Of a stretch of 64,000 nucleotides of DNA, positions 11,928-24,550 are shown piece after piece. The notes below the pieces were generated by a model, which was not told where the DNA came from, ran no database searches, and saw only the letters and a list, made by a program, of their open reading frames with translations. The translations under genes were made by a program, and so were the position numbers. Origin of the DNA: Echinarachnius parma (taxonomy: Eukaryota; Echinodermata; Echinoidea; Clypeasteroida; Echinarachniidae). The stretch lies in contig JBAMJV010001306.1 in the NCBI GenBank assembly GCA_037951105.1, forward strand, positions 124,001 through 188,000. The letters are read 5' to 3'. Position 1 is the stretch's first letter. Each line of letters starts with the position of its first letter.

Positions 11928-12362
11928 GACAACGTGGGAACCAGTCCTCAATTATCAGTTCGAGTATGTGACTTCACCACTGCAACAAAATAAGTCATCC
12001 CGTGTGGAATTGCACCATTTGCTGGACTTTTCAGAATAAGAGGTTTGTCGATATTATTAGTCATTCTGAGCTACTATACTTGAAACACCAATTATATCGA
12101 TGGGATATACCATCATCCTTAGGTGTACAATCCACATTAGCTCATATATCCTCTTTTCCTTATAAAGTGATACCGCAAAAATCGACCAATAAGTTAAGAT
12201 AATCATTTTAGGATATCGATTTCACGATTTCACTTATATTGGTTTTTTAAGAAGTTTAATCTTTTAAAATGGGTTCACTTATTGATATTCTGAGTAATTA
12301 CTTTTCAGAAAACGCAGCCTTTGGCTACTTAGGGCTAGGCAATTTGAATGATTCATGCCACC

Positions 12363-12720
12363 TACATTTTCTAACGGTTAAACGTTTAAATTGATCATTG
12401 TATAAAACATCACTAGGTCTTGCCTATTGGCTATCTATAAAGCAGTTTGAATTCACTTGGACAGGTCAAATTTTCTAACGGCTAAACGGCTTATTGATTA
12501 TTGTTTAAAAGATCACTTGCCTATCATGACTATTGGCTATCTATTATACAATTTGAATTCAAGTAAAACTGTAAAACATGCCGAATTTTCTAACGGTTAT
12601 AAACGTTGAACCTTTTTTGTCAATTTACATAATTATGCACACGTATATAATATACTTGCTATGTAAGCACTTTGAATTGACAGACCTAAATTTCTAACGG
12701 CTCGACTTCTAAATTGTATC
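12363..12720. repeat. Old tandem array, about 108-bp period, four copies
   Basis: The anchor TTTCTAACGG recurs at about 12368, 12472, 12587 and 12691 (spacings near 104, 115 and 104). Each copy also shares a region like CTATTGGCTATCTAT and a following TTTGAATTC/A. Copies are diverged by small indels, so the array is not recent. Confidence 0.75.
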
Positions 12721-12832
12721 GATAATTACATGTACTTGTCTCATGCTGTGCCAAAACGGTTTGTATAAGATTAATTTACATAGAATTTAGTTTTGCTGAG
12801 AATAGTTTCACCTCTAATGTATGATTATTTGT

Positions 12833-13562
12833 GTTGAATCAACTTAATATTTAATGAATCATTGATTAATTGAAGACGGATGTACTCCATCGCACATGTC
12901 ACATGACTTGATTCAGCACGACTAATTGAAGAGGGGAACGTTGGAGGGGTGCGTAAATATTTATTTGAGTGTTGAATGAGCATAATTAATATAATCAATG
13001 ATTAGTGAAGGATAATGTAAAAGAAAACTTCATCGTGTAAGTTGAATCAATATGATTAATTGAAGAGGAGAACCTTGGAGGGGTGCATACATATTTATTT
13101 GAATGTTGAATGAACATAATGAATCAAATCAATGATTAACGAAATACCTGGCATGAGGTACATGTACTTCGTAATTTTAGTTGAATCAACATGATTAATC
13201 GAGAAGGAGGGCGTGAGGTGCATCATTATTTTTACAATTTTGAATCAGCATGATATTAAATCATTATTGTTACTGTAATCATTAAGGAATTGAAAGAATG
13301 TACTTGATCACACGAGTTGATTCAACACGAGAGGAGAACGTTGGAGGGGTGCATAAATATTGATTTGAGTGTTGAATGAACATTATTAATCAAATCAATA
13401 ATCAACGAACGATCTGGAAGGAGGTGTACATGTACTTCATAATACAAGTTGAATCAACATGATTAATTTAAGTTGGAAGCATGTGGCGATTCGAGTGCAT
13501 AAGTATTTTTTGTTAAAGAATGTTGAATTAATGGAAATCAATTATTAATTGGGGATGGAGAA
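12833..13562. repeat. Tandem array, about 135-bp period, about five and a half copies
   Basis: The anchor GTTGAATCAACATGATTAAT or close variants begins at about 12907, 13041, 13180, 13316 and 13448, with a partial copy at 12833. Shared downstream blocks are GAGAACGTTGGAGGGGTGCA, TAAATATTTATTTGA and GTTGAATGAACATAAT. Spacing is 132-139 bp. Copies differ by many substitutions. This array begins about 110 bp after the previous one. Confidence 0.8.
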
Positions 13563-13679
13563 CCGATGATGATGATGAGTTGTTCACCGAAGCGTTTGAC
13601 CCACGCCACGCGATAAGCACGAAAATCTGCGTGTTGGTCATGTTGGTTGCATGGTTGACGCATTACGAAAGTGATTAAG

Positions 13680-14008
13680 CAACCATTTGGAGAAATTGAG
13701 GGGTGTTTATGAAGGGTGCTTCAAAAGAATCGCACCGGCTATGGGGGCCTCGATGGACAATAAGCGCCTTAATTACATTCATTATCAAAACGTTTAGCCC
13801 GTCAAGCACCGGTGAAGAGGCCACATCAAGCACCACATTGGCGAAAACAAGGAACCAAATGATGCAAAATAAAAGAATAAAAAACCTTTTCAACACCCCC
13901 TTCGAAAAACCTTTTCCCCCTTCTTTTAATTTCAAACATCGCAGGAGTTTAATTCGAGGGTCCGATGGTATTAGCGAACAAAAACGGACACAAAAGTCCC
14001 GTAAGTAG
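13680..14008. other. Overlapping open frames, not supported as a gene
   Basis: Frames on both strands are open over 13675-14008. The plus frame (101 codons) is rich in K, R, S and T without motif; the minus frame has one hydrophobic stretch. No start context or conserved domain is visible, and both-strand openness over the same DNA suggests chance. Confidence 0.3.
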
Positions 14009-14110
14009 CGGAAATAAGGGTATTAGGTATAGAAAGGGCTCCTCCTAATTCGCCGTTTCACTTTTAAGCCTATTTTGGACATTTCTTTAAAAATAACATG
14101 AATAAAAAAG

Positions 14111-14208
14111 GTTTTCTATAGCTCAGTCGGTAGAGCACCGGTCTAGCAATCCGGAGGTCTCGGGTTCGAATCCCGTTGGAATCCCATTTTTCTTTGCTCA
14201 CTTTTAAT
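14111..14208 (+). mobile_element. Retroposed tRNA or minimal SINE with target-site duplication
   Basis: The tRNA-like body plus a short 3' extension (TTTTTCTTTGCTCACTTTTAA) is flanked by near-identical direct repeats: CATGAATAAAAAAGG at 14097-14111 and CATGAATAAAAAGG at 14209-14222. Direct repeats of 14-15 bp are the size made by LINE-driven target-primed insertion, which suggests the tRNA arrived as RNA. The upstream flank and the extension also share CACTTTTAA (14059 and 14199). Confidence 0.6.
14112..14184 (+). tRNA. tRNA-Ala(AGC)-like sequence, probably a pseudogene
   Basis: A 73-nt cloverleaf can be drawn: D stem GCTC/GAGC, anticodon stem CCGGT/TCCGG with loop CTAGCAA (anticodon AGC), a 5-nt variable loop AGGTC, and T loop TTCGAAT with stem TCGGG/CCCGT. 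Box A (TAGCTCAGTCGG) and box B (GGTTCGAATCC) fit the RNA polymerase III consensus. The acceptor stem fails at its first two pairs, and both the inner anticodon pair and the outer T-stem pair are T-T mismatches, so it is likely not functional. It lies inside a segment bounded by direct repeats (see next entry). Confidence 0.6.
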
Positions 14209-14222
14209 CATGAATAAAAAGG

Positions 14223-16889
14223 GTATACGATGCAGAATGAATGATGAAACGGGGGCAACATGATGGAAGTAAACATAACGCATGCATGATTTAGGGTAGG
14301 CCTATACGCTACGCTAGTATTTTTTGTATTATGTACAATGATATAAGCATGATTTGCAACTAAAATATTAATGCAGAGTTTATATAACATTTCTCTATAA
14401 TGATCTACTTACAAATACACCATAACATAACTCTATATCTTTTATCAACATATACTTTACGATTCTTTCACTCTCCATTCTTACATTTTGTTATGTTATG
14501 TCACCCGTTGTTTATATTCTAGCTACTTTTTTTAAATACAGTAGTTATTCTGAAATACAAGCCTATATAATTTTGTATAATATTATTTAAATCATTTCAA
14601 ATATTCTGTGTTCTTTGTCACCAAACATGACGCACACAGGCTCTTGTGTTGTCAAAGTGAGGTTGTAACATACAAAAAAGAAGCCCTTTTCCTTCTATGA
14701 ATATCAATAATTGTCATAATAACTGCATGTATGTTTGATGATAAACTATATCTATCACTGTCATCGTTATGGTTGTCGTGATAATGGAAATTACTTCGCA
14801 CAAAAGAAATTAAACGAATGGACGCGTACCAGACAGGAAATTATAAATCAGAATTAAGTTTTCCTTTCATAAAATTGTCTTCGAAGACTCCGTATAGAGT
14901 CCATCAAGTACAAAAGATCGATTTATCTTCATGATGTAGATGTCGTACGAACTATGAAATATAAATGAGACTCTATTTCTGAATATCGTTCGTATTATTT
15001 TCCTGAACAAACGAGCGCGTGGCACTTCCAAGTTCCAGAGACGAGTTTTGTGAATGAAAAGAGCGGAGCGTGCGTTTGGCACGTGTCGAGGGTAATTTTC
15101 GTTTTTGATGATAATTGCGCACCCTTTCTCCTGATAATGTCGTATTAATACCTATTTTGGACATTAAAAATATGGATGAATTGCATCCTTTGCGAGTGGT
15201 TTCGGAACCTATTAGAACAATGAATGATCTATTCATTTGCTCCTCGACCACGCATCTCTTTTGCGTGACCACAAATAATATAATCGTATCATGAAAAATA
15301 ATTTGTGTAAAATGAGAGAAATTCATGATGATAAATGGGACTGTAGCAGAGCAGATGTCTTGAAACCCCTGAGGGGATTTTTATTGTTGTTTCGAAAAAC
15401 ATAAAATTACATGATTTCACGAAGAAACGGAGCAGAAAATGGCGTGTGCTTGCAGCCCGCACGGCAGTCTGCTGACAAAGTTACCGCAAGCTTTGGGAAT
15501 TAGTATGAAAACAAAGAGAGTAGGCCTACTTCTGTTGTTTCGAATTCCGGAGAAAAATGGGGTCGTATATCTGAAACAAAACAAGAACATTTGTTAGGAT
15601 TGTATTCGGGTGAATCATGCGGAAATTATCTCGCGGGTCGCTGGTCCCAAATGTCGGACAAGCAGCCGCGGTCCGTATTACCAGTGCCACGCGCCGCAAT
15701 TACCACCGGGGCTTCTTGACAGTCATGTTGACCGGAAATAGTGCGCGCTATTTGAAGCGCTTATTGTGTGCAAAGCGTGGCTCGCCGACAGATTGTACCG
15801 TGTGCGTCACTCGCGCGTCACTCCGCTCGTCGCTCGCTCTGTCGTCAAACAACGCGGAAACACAATTTTGTTAGTCTTACCTTTCAGCCCATCTTGACGG
15901 CAAGGAACTTCTTAAAAAGTTATTCTCAACCCTCAATTTTGCACTTCATTTTTGCCCTAAAAAACACACAACTATGGGTTTCAAATTAGATACCGGATTA
16001 GATAATAAAACAATACTTCAACATAGTTTTCATAGTTTCTGAGTTCGTGTCTTCGAGAAGTTCATTTTTTGGTAATCATAGCGTTGAAATAATACCAAAA
16101 TGCTAACTATAGTGCCTGTGTGTGTGGCGGGTAGCAGACTATCGAGCATCTGCGGGGACAGTGACCCGTGCGCGCGAGAAAGCGCGTGGGTGGATTTGCG
16201 TGTCGTCTGCTATGGGGCGATTTCGGGTTAACCCTTGAATGCCAATGGCCCAATGGTAACCCTGTGGACCATATACAAACTGAATGGATATTTCAATATC
16301 TAAGATTGTATGGCTTAGGCCGTCAGCCCAGCGGCCGCGTCCCCCGCTACTCTCCGGCCTGCCCCCGAATCCCGATGTGACAACTGACTCAACCTTTAGG
16401 CATTTTCGAAACTGACAAAATTCCTCGATAAAAGCATAGACCTACAAAAGGAAGGACGAGGGAGGGGAAAGGAGGGAGGGGGAATTAGAGGAGGGATGAA
16501 GTTCATCTCAATGCCAATGTTGAGAACCACTTTGTTTTCTTCTTTTTTTTTTACTTCGCGTACTTTCTTTCCTGGAAATGCCAATGAGTCAAGGCTTCGA
16601 TCGAAAATTGAGATACAAAAACACAAGAGAAATCTTGGCCTGGAGACACGAGACATTAGACAACCGGCGGGGATGCTTAAAACAGTGACGCATAGAAGGA
16701 CATTATATTTCCCCCTCCCCAATTCGGGTATTGCTGCCTCCTAGGTTGGTCTATTTCTCGTTGGCATCTAAATAAAGAGAACTATAAGATCGAAACTAAG
16801 AAAAGCATCAGCTCTAACTCTAAGCTTTGGAAATCGAAATGAACTTGGTATGATTGGGCATTACTCAGTTTTGAATGTTGATATTGATG
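14223..16889. other. About 2.7 kb without a supported gene
   Basis: AT-rich sequence followed by a CpG-richer patch at about 15600-15870 and again at 16150-16370. Several overlapping frames are open (for example 14973-15326 minus, 15617-15874 plus, 16396-16722 minus), but none shows a domain, and the last owes its openness to purine-rich DNA. Confidence 0.5.
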
Positions 16890-17310
16890 CGAAAGATCAC
16901 CAGGCAAAGAACAACACATAATTATATGTTTTGGTACCGTTTTGTGATATCAAATAGATACCCAACATTTTACAAAGGGTTTTGTAATTCATAAACAAAG
17001 CAATTAATTACCACCACTTACGGAACCACTATTATTTCGTGGTTCCGTATGGGCCAAACATTTGCGAGTGCGCCAATGATATTCACGCGTACGTTTGGAG
17101 ACAATATAATCCCGGACGATTCGTTCGCTCTGGACAGAGTAGTCTTCGTACATTCAGACCCATGAACGCATGCTTTAGAATTGTGATGCGTTTTCCATTT
17201 TTTTTTTCTTTTCTGGAAACATATTTTGGTGAACTTGTTGATGGAATGGACTACTAAAGATGTTACCTTTCATTTATTAGAATTTTGTTTTGGGTGGTGG
17301 TACACTTTAA
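16890..17310 (+). mobile_element. TTAA-type MITE, family K3, second copy
   Basis: Co-linear with 11398-11815 over its whole length: shared blocks are GTTTTGGTACCGTTTTGT, CAATTAATTACCACCACTTA, CGTACGTTTGGAGACAAT, CCCATGAACGCATGCTTTAG and GGAATGGACTACTAAA. The right end keeps TTAA (17307-17310). The left end has decayed (GAAAGATCACCAGGC against AAAGGGGACCACCAGGC). Same orientation as copy 1. Confidence 0.85.
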
Positions 17311-18377
17311 CTTTAAAATTGCTGTATGATTACTATTCTAATGTCGTTTCTTTCGGGATTTTACAATTGAAACGCCTTTTTAATGTTGTATTATACTATC
17401 AACATTTTGTGTTCATGAAATCATTCGACTTTTTAGACACATGACTCTGCCCCGGCTTTCTGGTTCTCATTTAGTCGTTTTATTAGGTGCATGGGGCGCC
17501 GCTGCGGTGGTAGGGAAAGGGTGGAGGACCACTGAGCAATCACTTGTCGCCGCATGGATCCCATGGACCCTTCAAATTCCATCGATGATTTCTTAATAGA
17601 ATAAGTCATAGTTTCAAATTGGATTATGCTTGACGAGCTTTAATCACTTCTAATTGTACCGATGGGGGCACGATCATGATACTGTAGTCCTGCCTGCAGT
17701 CCCAATCACTGATCTCTAAAAATCAATCTGGATAGGTTAATCACTATTCGATATGAAGCCGAGCAGCCATTGTTGTCATTGTCCATGGACCTCGGCTCTC
17801 TACTTCGCGGTACGGTCAAAACAAATTTGTTGTATTGTTTTATAGGAATGTTTGTGGGGCGGATCCGCAGCGTCACTTTCGTTAGCCAATAATGTATCCA
17901 AATCATTCAGTAGATCAGTGGTTCCATACCACGGTCCTGAGTCTCAAATTGGGTCATGGTTATGTGTATGGCGAGCTGCTCCTCCACTGACATCAAATAT
18001 TGGATCAAGCTTATTATATTTACAAATACATTAAATATGAATCGTTGAAACCAGTGTGACCATGAATAATTATCGTTCTTGATATTGTTTTGTTGTATAT
18101 TACCAATGAGGTAAATTGCATAACGTACATAGGCTGATATTATGTACAATGTGTTGCATACAAGTATGACAAGAGAACAAATATGGCAATCGTTTGGTCA
18201 CCTCTGATAAAGGGCGCGTCTCCTTCCAGTCATTCTATCGATGCTCGTAATAGCATATCTAATGATGGTGATCATGGTGATTACGGATAAAAGAGTGAAG
18301 TCATGGGTAAAATATGGCACCCACCGCGAAACAATGCACGGCAACGAGTGTGGAATGATCACAAAAGAGAGGTAGAA
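17311..18377. other. No gene seen
   Basis: Unique DNA with a repeated phrase GTTTCAAATTGG / GTCTCAAATTGG (17612, 17941) that is too short to interpret. No ORF with recognisable content. Confidence 0.5.
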
Positions 18378-19512
18378 GCAGATAATATGAAAATAAAGAT
18401 GGGGAGAAGGAATTAATTACATGATAAGGGATGAGGAGGAGAAGGATGATAGGGAGAAGGAATGAATTACATGATGGGGAGAAGGAATGAATTACATGAT
18501 GAAGGATGAGGAGGAGAAGGATGATGGGGAGAAGGAATGAATTACATGATGAAGGATGAGGAGGAGAAGGATGATGGGGAGAAGGAATGAATTATATGAT
18601 GGGGAGAAGGAATGAATTACATGATGAAGGATGATGGGGAGAAGGAATGAATTACATGATGAAGGATGATGGGGAGAAGGAATGAATTACATCATGAAGG
18701 ATGAGGAGGAGAAGGATGATGGGGAGAAGTAATGAATTACATGATGAAGGATGCGGAGGAGAAGGATGATGGGGAGAAGGAATGAATTACATAATGAAGG
18801 ATGAGGAGGAGAAGGATGATGGGGAGAAGGAATGAATTACATGGTGAAGGATGCGGATGAGAAGGATGATGGGGAGAAGGAATGAATTACATGATGAAGG
18901 ATGCGGAGGAGAAGGATGATGGGGAGAAGGAATGAATTACATGATGAAGGATGAGGAGGAGAAGGATGATGGGGAGAAGGAATGAATTACATGATGAAGG
19001 ATGAGGAGGAGAAGGATGATGGGGAGAAGGAATGAATTATATGATGGGGAGAAGGAATGAATTACATGATGAAGGATGATGGGGAGAAGGAATGAATTAC
19101 ATCATGAAGGATGAGGAGGAGAAGGATGATGGGGAGAAGGAATGAATTATATGATGGGGAGAAGGATGATGGGGAGAAGGAATGAATTACATGATGTAGG
19201 ATGAGGAGGAGAGGATGATGGGGAGAAGGAATGAATTACATGATGGGGAAAAGGAATGAATTATATGATGGGGAGAAGGGATGCATTATATGATGAAGGA
19301 TGAGGAGGAGAAGGATGATGGGGAGAAGGAATGAATTATATGATAGGGAAAAGAAATGAATTATATGATGGGGAGAAGGAATGAATTATATGATGGGGAT
19401 AAGGAATGAATTACATGATGAAGGATGAGGAGGAGAAGGATGATGGGGAAAAGGAATGAATTATATGATGGGGAGAAGGAATGAATTATATGATGGGGAG
19501 AAGGAATGCATT
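18378..19512 (+). repeat. Minisatellite of two alternating 25-bp modules
   Basis: The typical unit is 50 bp, made of module A (GATGAAGGATGAGGAGGAGA then AGGAT) and module B (GATGGGGAGAAGGAATGAAT then TACAT). Many A+B units alternate, but runs of module B alone also occur (for example 19340-19400 and 19440-19512), and module A is sometimes reduced to GATGAAGGAT. The plus strand is almost free of C. Copies are highly similar, so the array is probably young and variable in length between individuals. No long open frame crosses it. Confidence 0.95.
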
Positions 19513-21683
19513 ATTTCTAGTACATAATGAAACAAAATGTCGCGATAACAGAAGTTGAATAGTTATTATACAGGCCTATATGGATAACACGAAAATGGGG
19601 AATACATTATATAGAATAGGGGAGGATGGGAGGAGGGGAGATGGTGACGATGATTATTGAAAGAGTAATTTAGAAGTTATCAACATATTAAAAAATGAAA
19701 GAGGGGTATAGAAACAGCAGAATGAAAATGATTGAATAAAACTAACGTAATTGGTGCATGCCAAACATTTTAAACACAGTATGAACTTATTAAAATCGTC
19801 GCGATTAACGTCCCGATCGAAATATCAATAAATTACATTCATTATTTTTATACTGGAAGCATGGCAAGTACGCGTGGCAAGCATAATGGAGGTCGAAACA
19901 AATAATAATTTGTATATAATGTACATGCTATGACCTGATGACATTTACTATTTTCGTTGCTGCAATCAATATACGCATTTTGGAGCTGAGTGAGGGGGTG
20001 GCGGGATAAGGGAGCTTTGATATAGACCAAACAAGGAGGTCTAATTGTTGGCCTAGGCTATGAGGCTAGACTAGTGACCAACGCGTGCGAACTCATGCTT
20101 CCCTATAATCAAACACATATGAACTGTCTGGTCTCGTCTAGATATCAGCCTAATCTTGTGTCCCGTCGTTTCCCGCTGATCTTGGATTTTCTCCCATTTT
20201 CTTAAACATTTTATTAATTCGATAGCCTTTATTTTTTAATCGAGAGTCTTGGTGGTGGTCGTCCATCGATTTAGACACGTGGTCCTTGTCAGCCGACGGC
20301 GCAGCACGGCAAGCGGGCATGCTGGCACCGGCCCGCAACACTGTCATGTTCCCACTGGCGTAGCCTCGCGTACCGCTTGTTTCGCGCGCGCCGCGGCCTA
20401 GACTAGTATACTATGCAGGGACATGTGTGTCAAAATTCTTATTGGCTACTAAAAGCTTAGCAAAAACGATATTTTATTATCATGCATTTTTATCGAGCAT
20501 AACAATTAATTGATTTTGATCGCATTGAAGTTCCCATGCATGCGTAACAGTATTTGTGTCACAAATGTCCAGCCTTATCATTACACTACATCAACCTGGT
20601 CCTAGTAGATCATGGCCGTTTTTATCATATAATTGCCAAATAATAATGTTCACCATATGATTTGTTGTTGTACATGTACATTTAATTAGCGCATTCATTT
20701 CCCCCTAACATTCTAGCCAAGTCAGATTCTTTTTGTTTGATACGAACTGCCTGTCATAAAAAGGGACCGCGCGTATCACGCGCGACCTAGCCACCGGCGC
20801 AGCACAGCGGCATCCATATCCCTGCGTGGTGTTTGATTCCACCGGGTCCCGCGGCGGCCAACTGTATCCCGAATTGGAAGGCGGATGAATAACGGGTGAC
20901 GGGTGGTTGGCGGGCACCGAAACGACATGTCGCACACTTCACTTGAGAAGTACAAGACGGTTAGGCGGGATCACATTTAAAATATTTTCTTATAAGAAAG
21001 GAGTTTTGTATTTTCGAACTATCAATAATATACATTGTTCAAGGTTATTTGTCAATGAAAAGAACTCGAGTAGAATAATGAACGTCATTGTTTCACAAAT
21101 AAAGCATTTGTTCGAGGCTGTGAAGGAACGGTGAATAGTATTGCCCTTTGGGATATGACTACCGTATGAGGGATAAAATAATAAAATATTCCCTGGTACC
21201 CTAACCCAAGGTCGATTCATTACAGGCTCTAGCTTATAAATCATAATAATGCAAGCATGGAACACATTTTTTGTTCTACTATACTGTTACTTTTTACATC
21301 ATAATTTCAATCAAAGTGTTGTTCCTTTCACATTATTTTGTTTTTGTTGCCTCTTAAACCGTTAAACCATGAATATGGTGCATGACCTAGCTACTACGCA
21401 CCTCATAAACCCTCGGAAAGAGGATTAAAATTGATAATCTGACTGCAACTCTGACAGGCTTGTTAAATTCAAAGAATAACAGCGCCACGCAGAACGTGCC
21501 CATAAGTGAATTATCAATATTATAACAAAAAATAAAATTATTAATCTTCGCGCCAGAAAAGGGAAGGCAAATTCAAGGGTCGTTGACTTCACTCGCACCG
21601 GGATACCGAGCGCATGCTGCGCGCCAAAAACGCGCGCTCAATTATCGTGCGTATATCGCCAACTTTGGTACTGCTCTGTCCCG
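19513..21683. other. About 2.2 kb without a supported gene
   Basis: AT-rich DNA with a CpG-rich patch at 20280-20400 and a GC-rich patch at 20765-20960. Frames open here carry no recognisable domain. Confidence 0.5.
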
Positions 21684-21945
21684 TTCTCTCTATCTCTCTC
21701 TCTCTCTTTCCATCTTTTTTTCATAATTCTAGCTCATGATTGTTCTTTATCTTTCTTTCTTGCGTTTTCCTGTCTGTATCCGCCAATCTCACTATAAAAT
21801 ATTCAAACTCGTAATAGTGTGTTTTTTTCTTGCTCTCTTCTGTTTTCTTTTTGTTTTTTCGTCCCTTTCTTTTTCTCCTTCAATTCCTGCACTTCTTCTT
21901 TTGTTGTTGTTGTTGTTTTTACTGTTCCTGAAAGCCCCACCCCAA
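21684..21945 (+). repeat. CT microsatellite and long pyrimidine-rich tract
   Basis: TCTCTC repeats at 21684-21712, then a run of T/C-rich DNA containing TTGTTGTTGTTGTTG near 21900. The purine-poor composition explains the open frame 21736-21954, which encodes only leucine/phenylalanine/serine-rich sequence. Confidence 0.8.
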
Positions 21946-22259
21946 ACATTATAACGCCATTGGGTGTTTTGAGAACTATCATTTATGATTGATTTTCAGG
22001 AAGAAATTGCCAACGACTGTCGGCTCCACACCGATCGTTCACATGCCAGGCTCAATCCATGAACGCCCAAAGAATCTTCCAACTCTTTGTGCAGTGTGGA
22101 CGCGACGCCCCGAAAGACAGTGTCATCCTTTGTCACGATTCTCAATAGACTGATGATTGTTAACACATGACATTGATGCATTCAGTCTATTCTATTCTAT
22201 TCATATTATTTGTTCCTTCAATTTTAGTGGTGGAGGCGGGGTTACCACGTACAGGGGGA

Positions 22260-22275
22260 GGGGGGGGGGGGGGGG
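22260..22275. repeat. G homopolymer, 16 bp
   Basis: Unbroken G run inside a 50-bp G-rich patch (22230-22310). Confidence 0.95.
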
Positions 22276-22720
22276 TGACGGGTATCGGTCATGCATGGGG
22301 GAGGGGGTGAGAGGCAGCAGCAGCGATAGCTGCAGCCCGCGCTATACAATTGGAATTGTGTAATGTATTTACAAAAATGTTTGTAATTCTCCACAAAGTA
22401 CAGTATAGGTGGGAGCCGGTGGTAGTGTCAGTATGAACATTTTAGCCGGGGAGGGGAACCTTCTCCCTTCCCTTATCCCCATGGCGTCTCTCTTTCCCTT
22501 TTTATTTTTGAGGGGATGTCATTATTATCAACAATATTATTGACGTATTGCACGATAGTTGTTCGGTTGTTGGTAAAATGTGATGAATAACTCTGTTAAA
22601 TCTACAATGGCCGCGAGGCGCAAACAAAACTTTGAGATGCTTTTCCCACTTTCAACCACATGTACTCGGGTAACTTGTGTGACGTGTGGACGTAGGGCAA
22701 TCCACGCACAACATACACTG

Positions 22721-22853
22721 TTAAGCCCGGCGCAGACAGAGCCGACTCGACCCGATCCGACTGGTTTTCAGTCGGATCGGCTATGTGTGAATTGCCTCAC
22801 GACTCCGGATTTTGCCAATCGGGTCGGATCGGATCTGTCTGTGCTGTACTTAA
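22721..22853 (+). mobile_element. MITE family H, copy 1
   Basis: The left end is TTAAGCCCGGCGCAGACAGA followed by GCCGACTCGACCCGATCCGA. The right arm carries TCGGGTCGGATCGGATCTGT and ends GTACTTAA. The first 40 bp are nearly identical to the element at 30973-31203, and the interior also shares TTGCCTCACGACTCCGG. TTA or TTAA lies at both ends. The right terminus is more diverged than the left. Non-coding. Confidence 0.85.
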
Positions 22854-22994
22854 TACTAAGGTGGGATACAACCAACTCTAAATGGGGGTTTCTTTTATGA
22901 ATATGACTTCTTATATTCCACATACTAAGGATCTTGCTCTACGATTGGTCAAAAGTTGATCACGTGATGAAATATACTTTCGCCCATCATTGAT

Positions 22995-23095
22995 GGGAGA
23001 AGAAAAGTTCGTTACACTGTGTACTATCTTGGGTGAAAGTGCGTTGCACTCACTACTATCTTCGGTGAAAGTGCATTGCACTGTGTACTATCTTC
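22995..23095 (+). repeat. Short tandem repeat, about 43-bp period
   Basis: The phrases TGTGTACTATCTT and GGTGAAAGTGCRTTGCACT recur at about 23018-23055 and 23060-23095, giving roughly two and a third copies. The next 90 bp (23098-23185) are rich in CGCG and GCGC steps. Confidence 0.65.
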
Positions 23096-23364
23096 AATTG
23101 TTCGCGCGCAAGTACGCGTGCGCGCGTTAGTGCGCAGAAAGGTAGCGCGCTGGTGCGCAACGTTTACGCGCGGCTACGCTTAATAGACAATGGTATAAGC
23201 GTCTTTGACTTTTAATCATAAATCTATTTTATGTGCAGGATTTACGAAATTAAAATAAAAGACTCGATCAATTGCTCAATATTACAAACTTGTTATTGTG
23301 TTAGTTATAGGTCGTTTGTGATCAAAATAATTGATGTGGAATATAAAGCAAATAATCACCTTTT

Positions 23365-23495
23365 GGTTTCAGGCGATGGCAAACTATCACTTCCTCGGCG
23401 ATCTGAATGTATACGCTATCTTTCCTCAGCTTCGCTTCGGAAAGATAGCGACATCCAGATCGCCTCGGAAGTGATAGTTTGTCCCATCACCTTCA
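23365..23495. mobile_element. Hairpin element with arms of about 55 bp
   Basis: Left arm GGCAAACTATCACTTCCTCG then GCGATCTGAATGT and CGCTATCTTTCC; right arm GGAAAGATAGCGACATCCAG then ATCGCCTCGGAAGTGATAGT and TTGTCCC. The loop is only AGCTTCGCTT-like. The strong fold suggests a foldback MITE. The open frame 23231-23599 runs across the hairpin and is not a gene. No second copy was found in this window. Confidence 0.8.
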
Positions 23496-24550
23496 CCAAC
23501 GGTAATTATTTGCTTACTTTTTATAGGGTAAGTGGAGCCAAGATGCAGTCTCAGCTGAGAGGAACAACCGTCGGAACACTGCTTTTCCAACTCTATTGAC
23601 AACAATATGGTATCCGATGACTAGACATTTCATTATTCAGTCCTTGCATTTTTTTTTTTTCGAAAGAGAAGAGCAATAAAACTTATAAGGCAAATTGGGA
23701 AAATTAATCTTCTTATAGAGCGAGAAAATAACCAATGGTAATAGAAAAGGATCAAGTCCCCGCTCTTATAAGTTCACCATTTTCCAATTCAAAATCAATA
23801 GATCTTTTTAAAAACACATATTTATGGATGTCTGTCTGAAAGAATCCACGTTTATAAACGGCTTTCACCGAAATATGCAAAGTAAAGTCATAATTGTATT
23901 GTATTGTTCGGACACGTCACTGCTTTGTAGTATTGAACAATATACCGTGATTAATCGCCGACAACTGACATTTTTTACCCATGCACTTTAACAATACATC
24001 TATGAACTGTTCACATGTTCTTCCTTCTTTGATAGTTACTATTCATAATTCATATGCTCTCTTTTGCACAAGTTGCAAACAGACGCATTGATTATGAAAG
24101 GACCCACTAAAGTACCGAGATCTTACCTAAAATTAAAAAAAAGAATACTTAATTAATATGTTTCTTAGTGTGTTTTATTTCATGAAAAGGTCAGTGTTTC
24201 TATAAGCTCCTCGTGACAATGACTACAGTCTTGTCTTGGGAAAACTACCCTTTTCCGTCGAAAATTCCGTCCAGTGTTTTAAATGATGACTTTGTTAAAG
24301 ATTGCCACCGTTCGCCATTTTGAATTAGGCTATAGTTTGTACGCACTACATAAACATTGAGCCATTGAGTAATTCGCATCGTGCGCAGGGCGTTCGCAAG
24401 ATGGCACCACGCGTCTGATTTACGAAATCCGAACCACCATTAATTTCATGGTTCAGAGCGGCAGCAGCCGCTCGTGTGATAGCATTCTCTTGTCAGTCAC
24501 TTTTGAAAGTCAGTCACTTTTAAAAGGCTGCTTAGTTAGAGGGCCTCCTG

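Noticed and set aside
23231..23599. A 122-codon plus-strand frame.
   Set aside because: It runs straight across a near-perfect hairpin element, so the frame is incidental.
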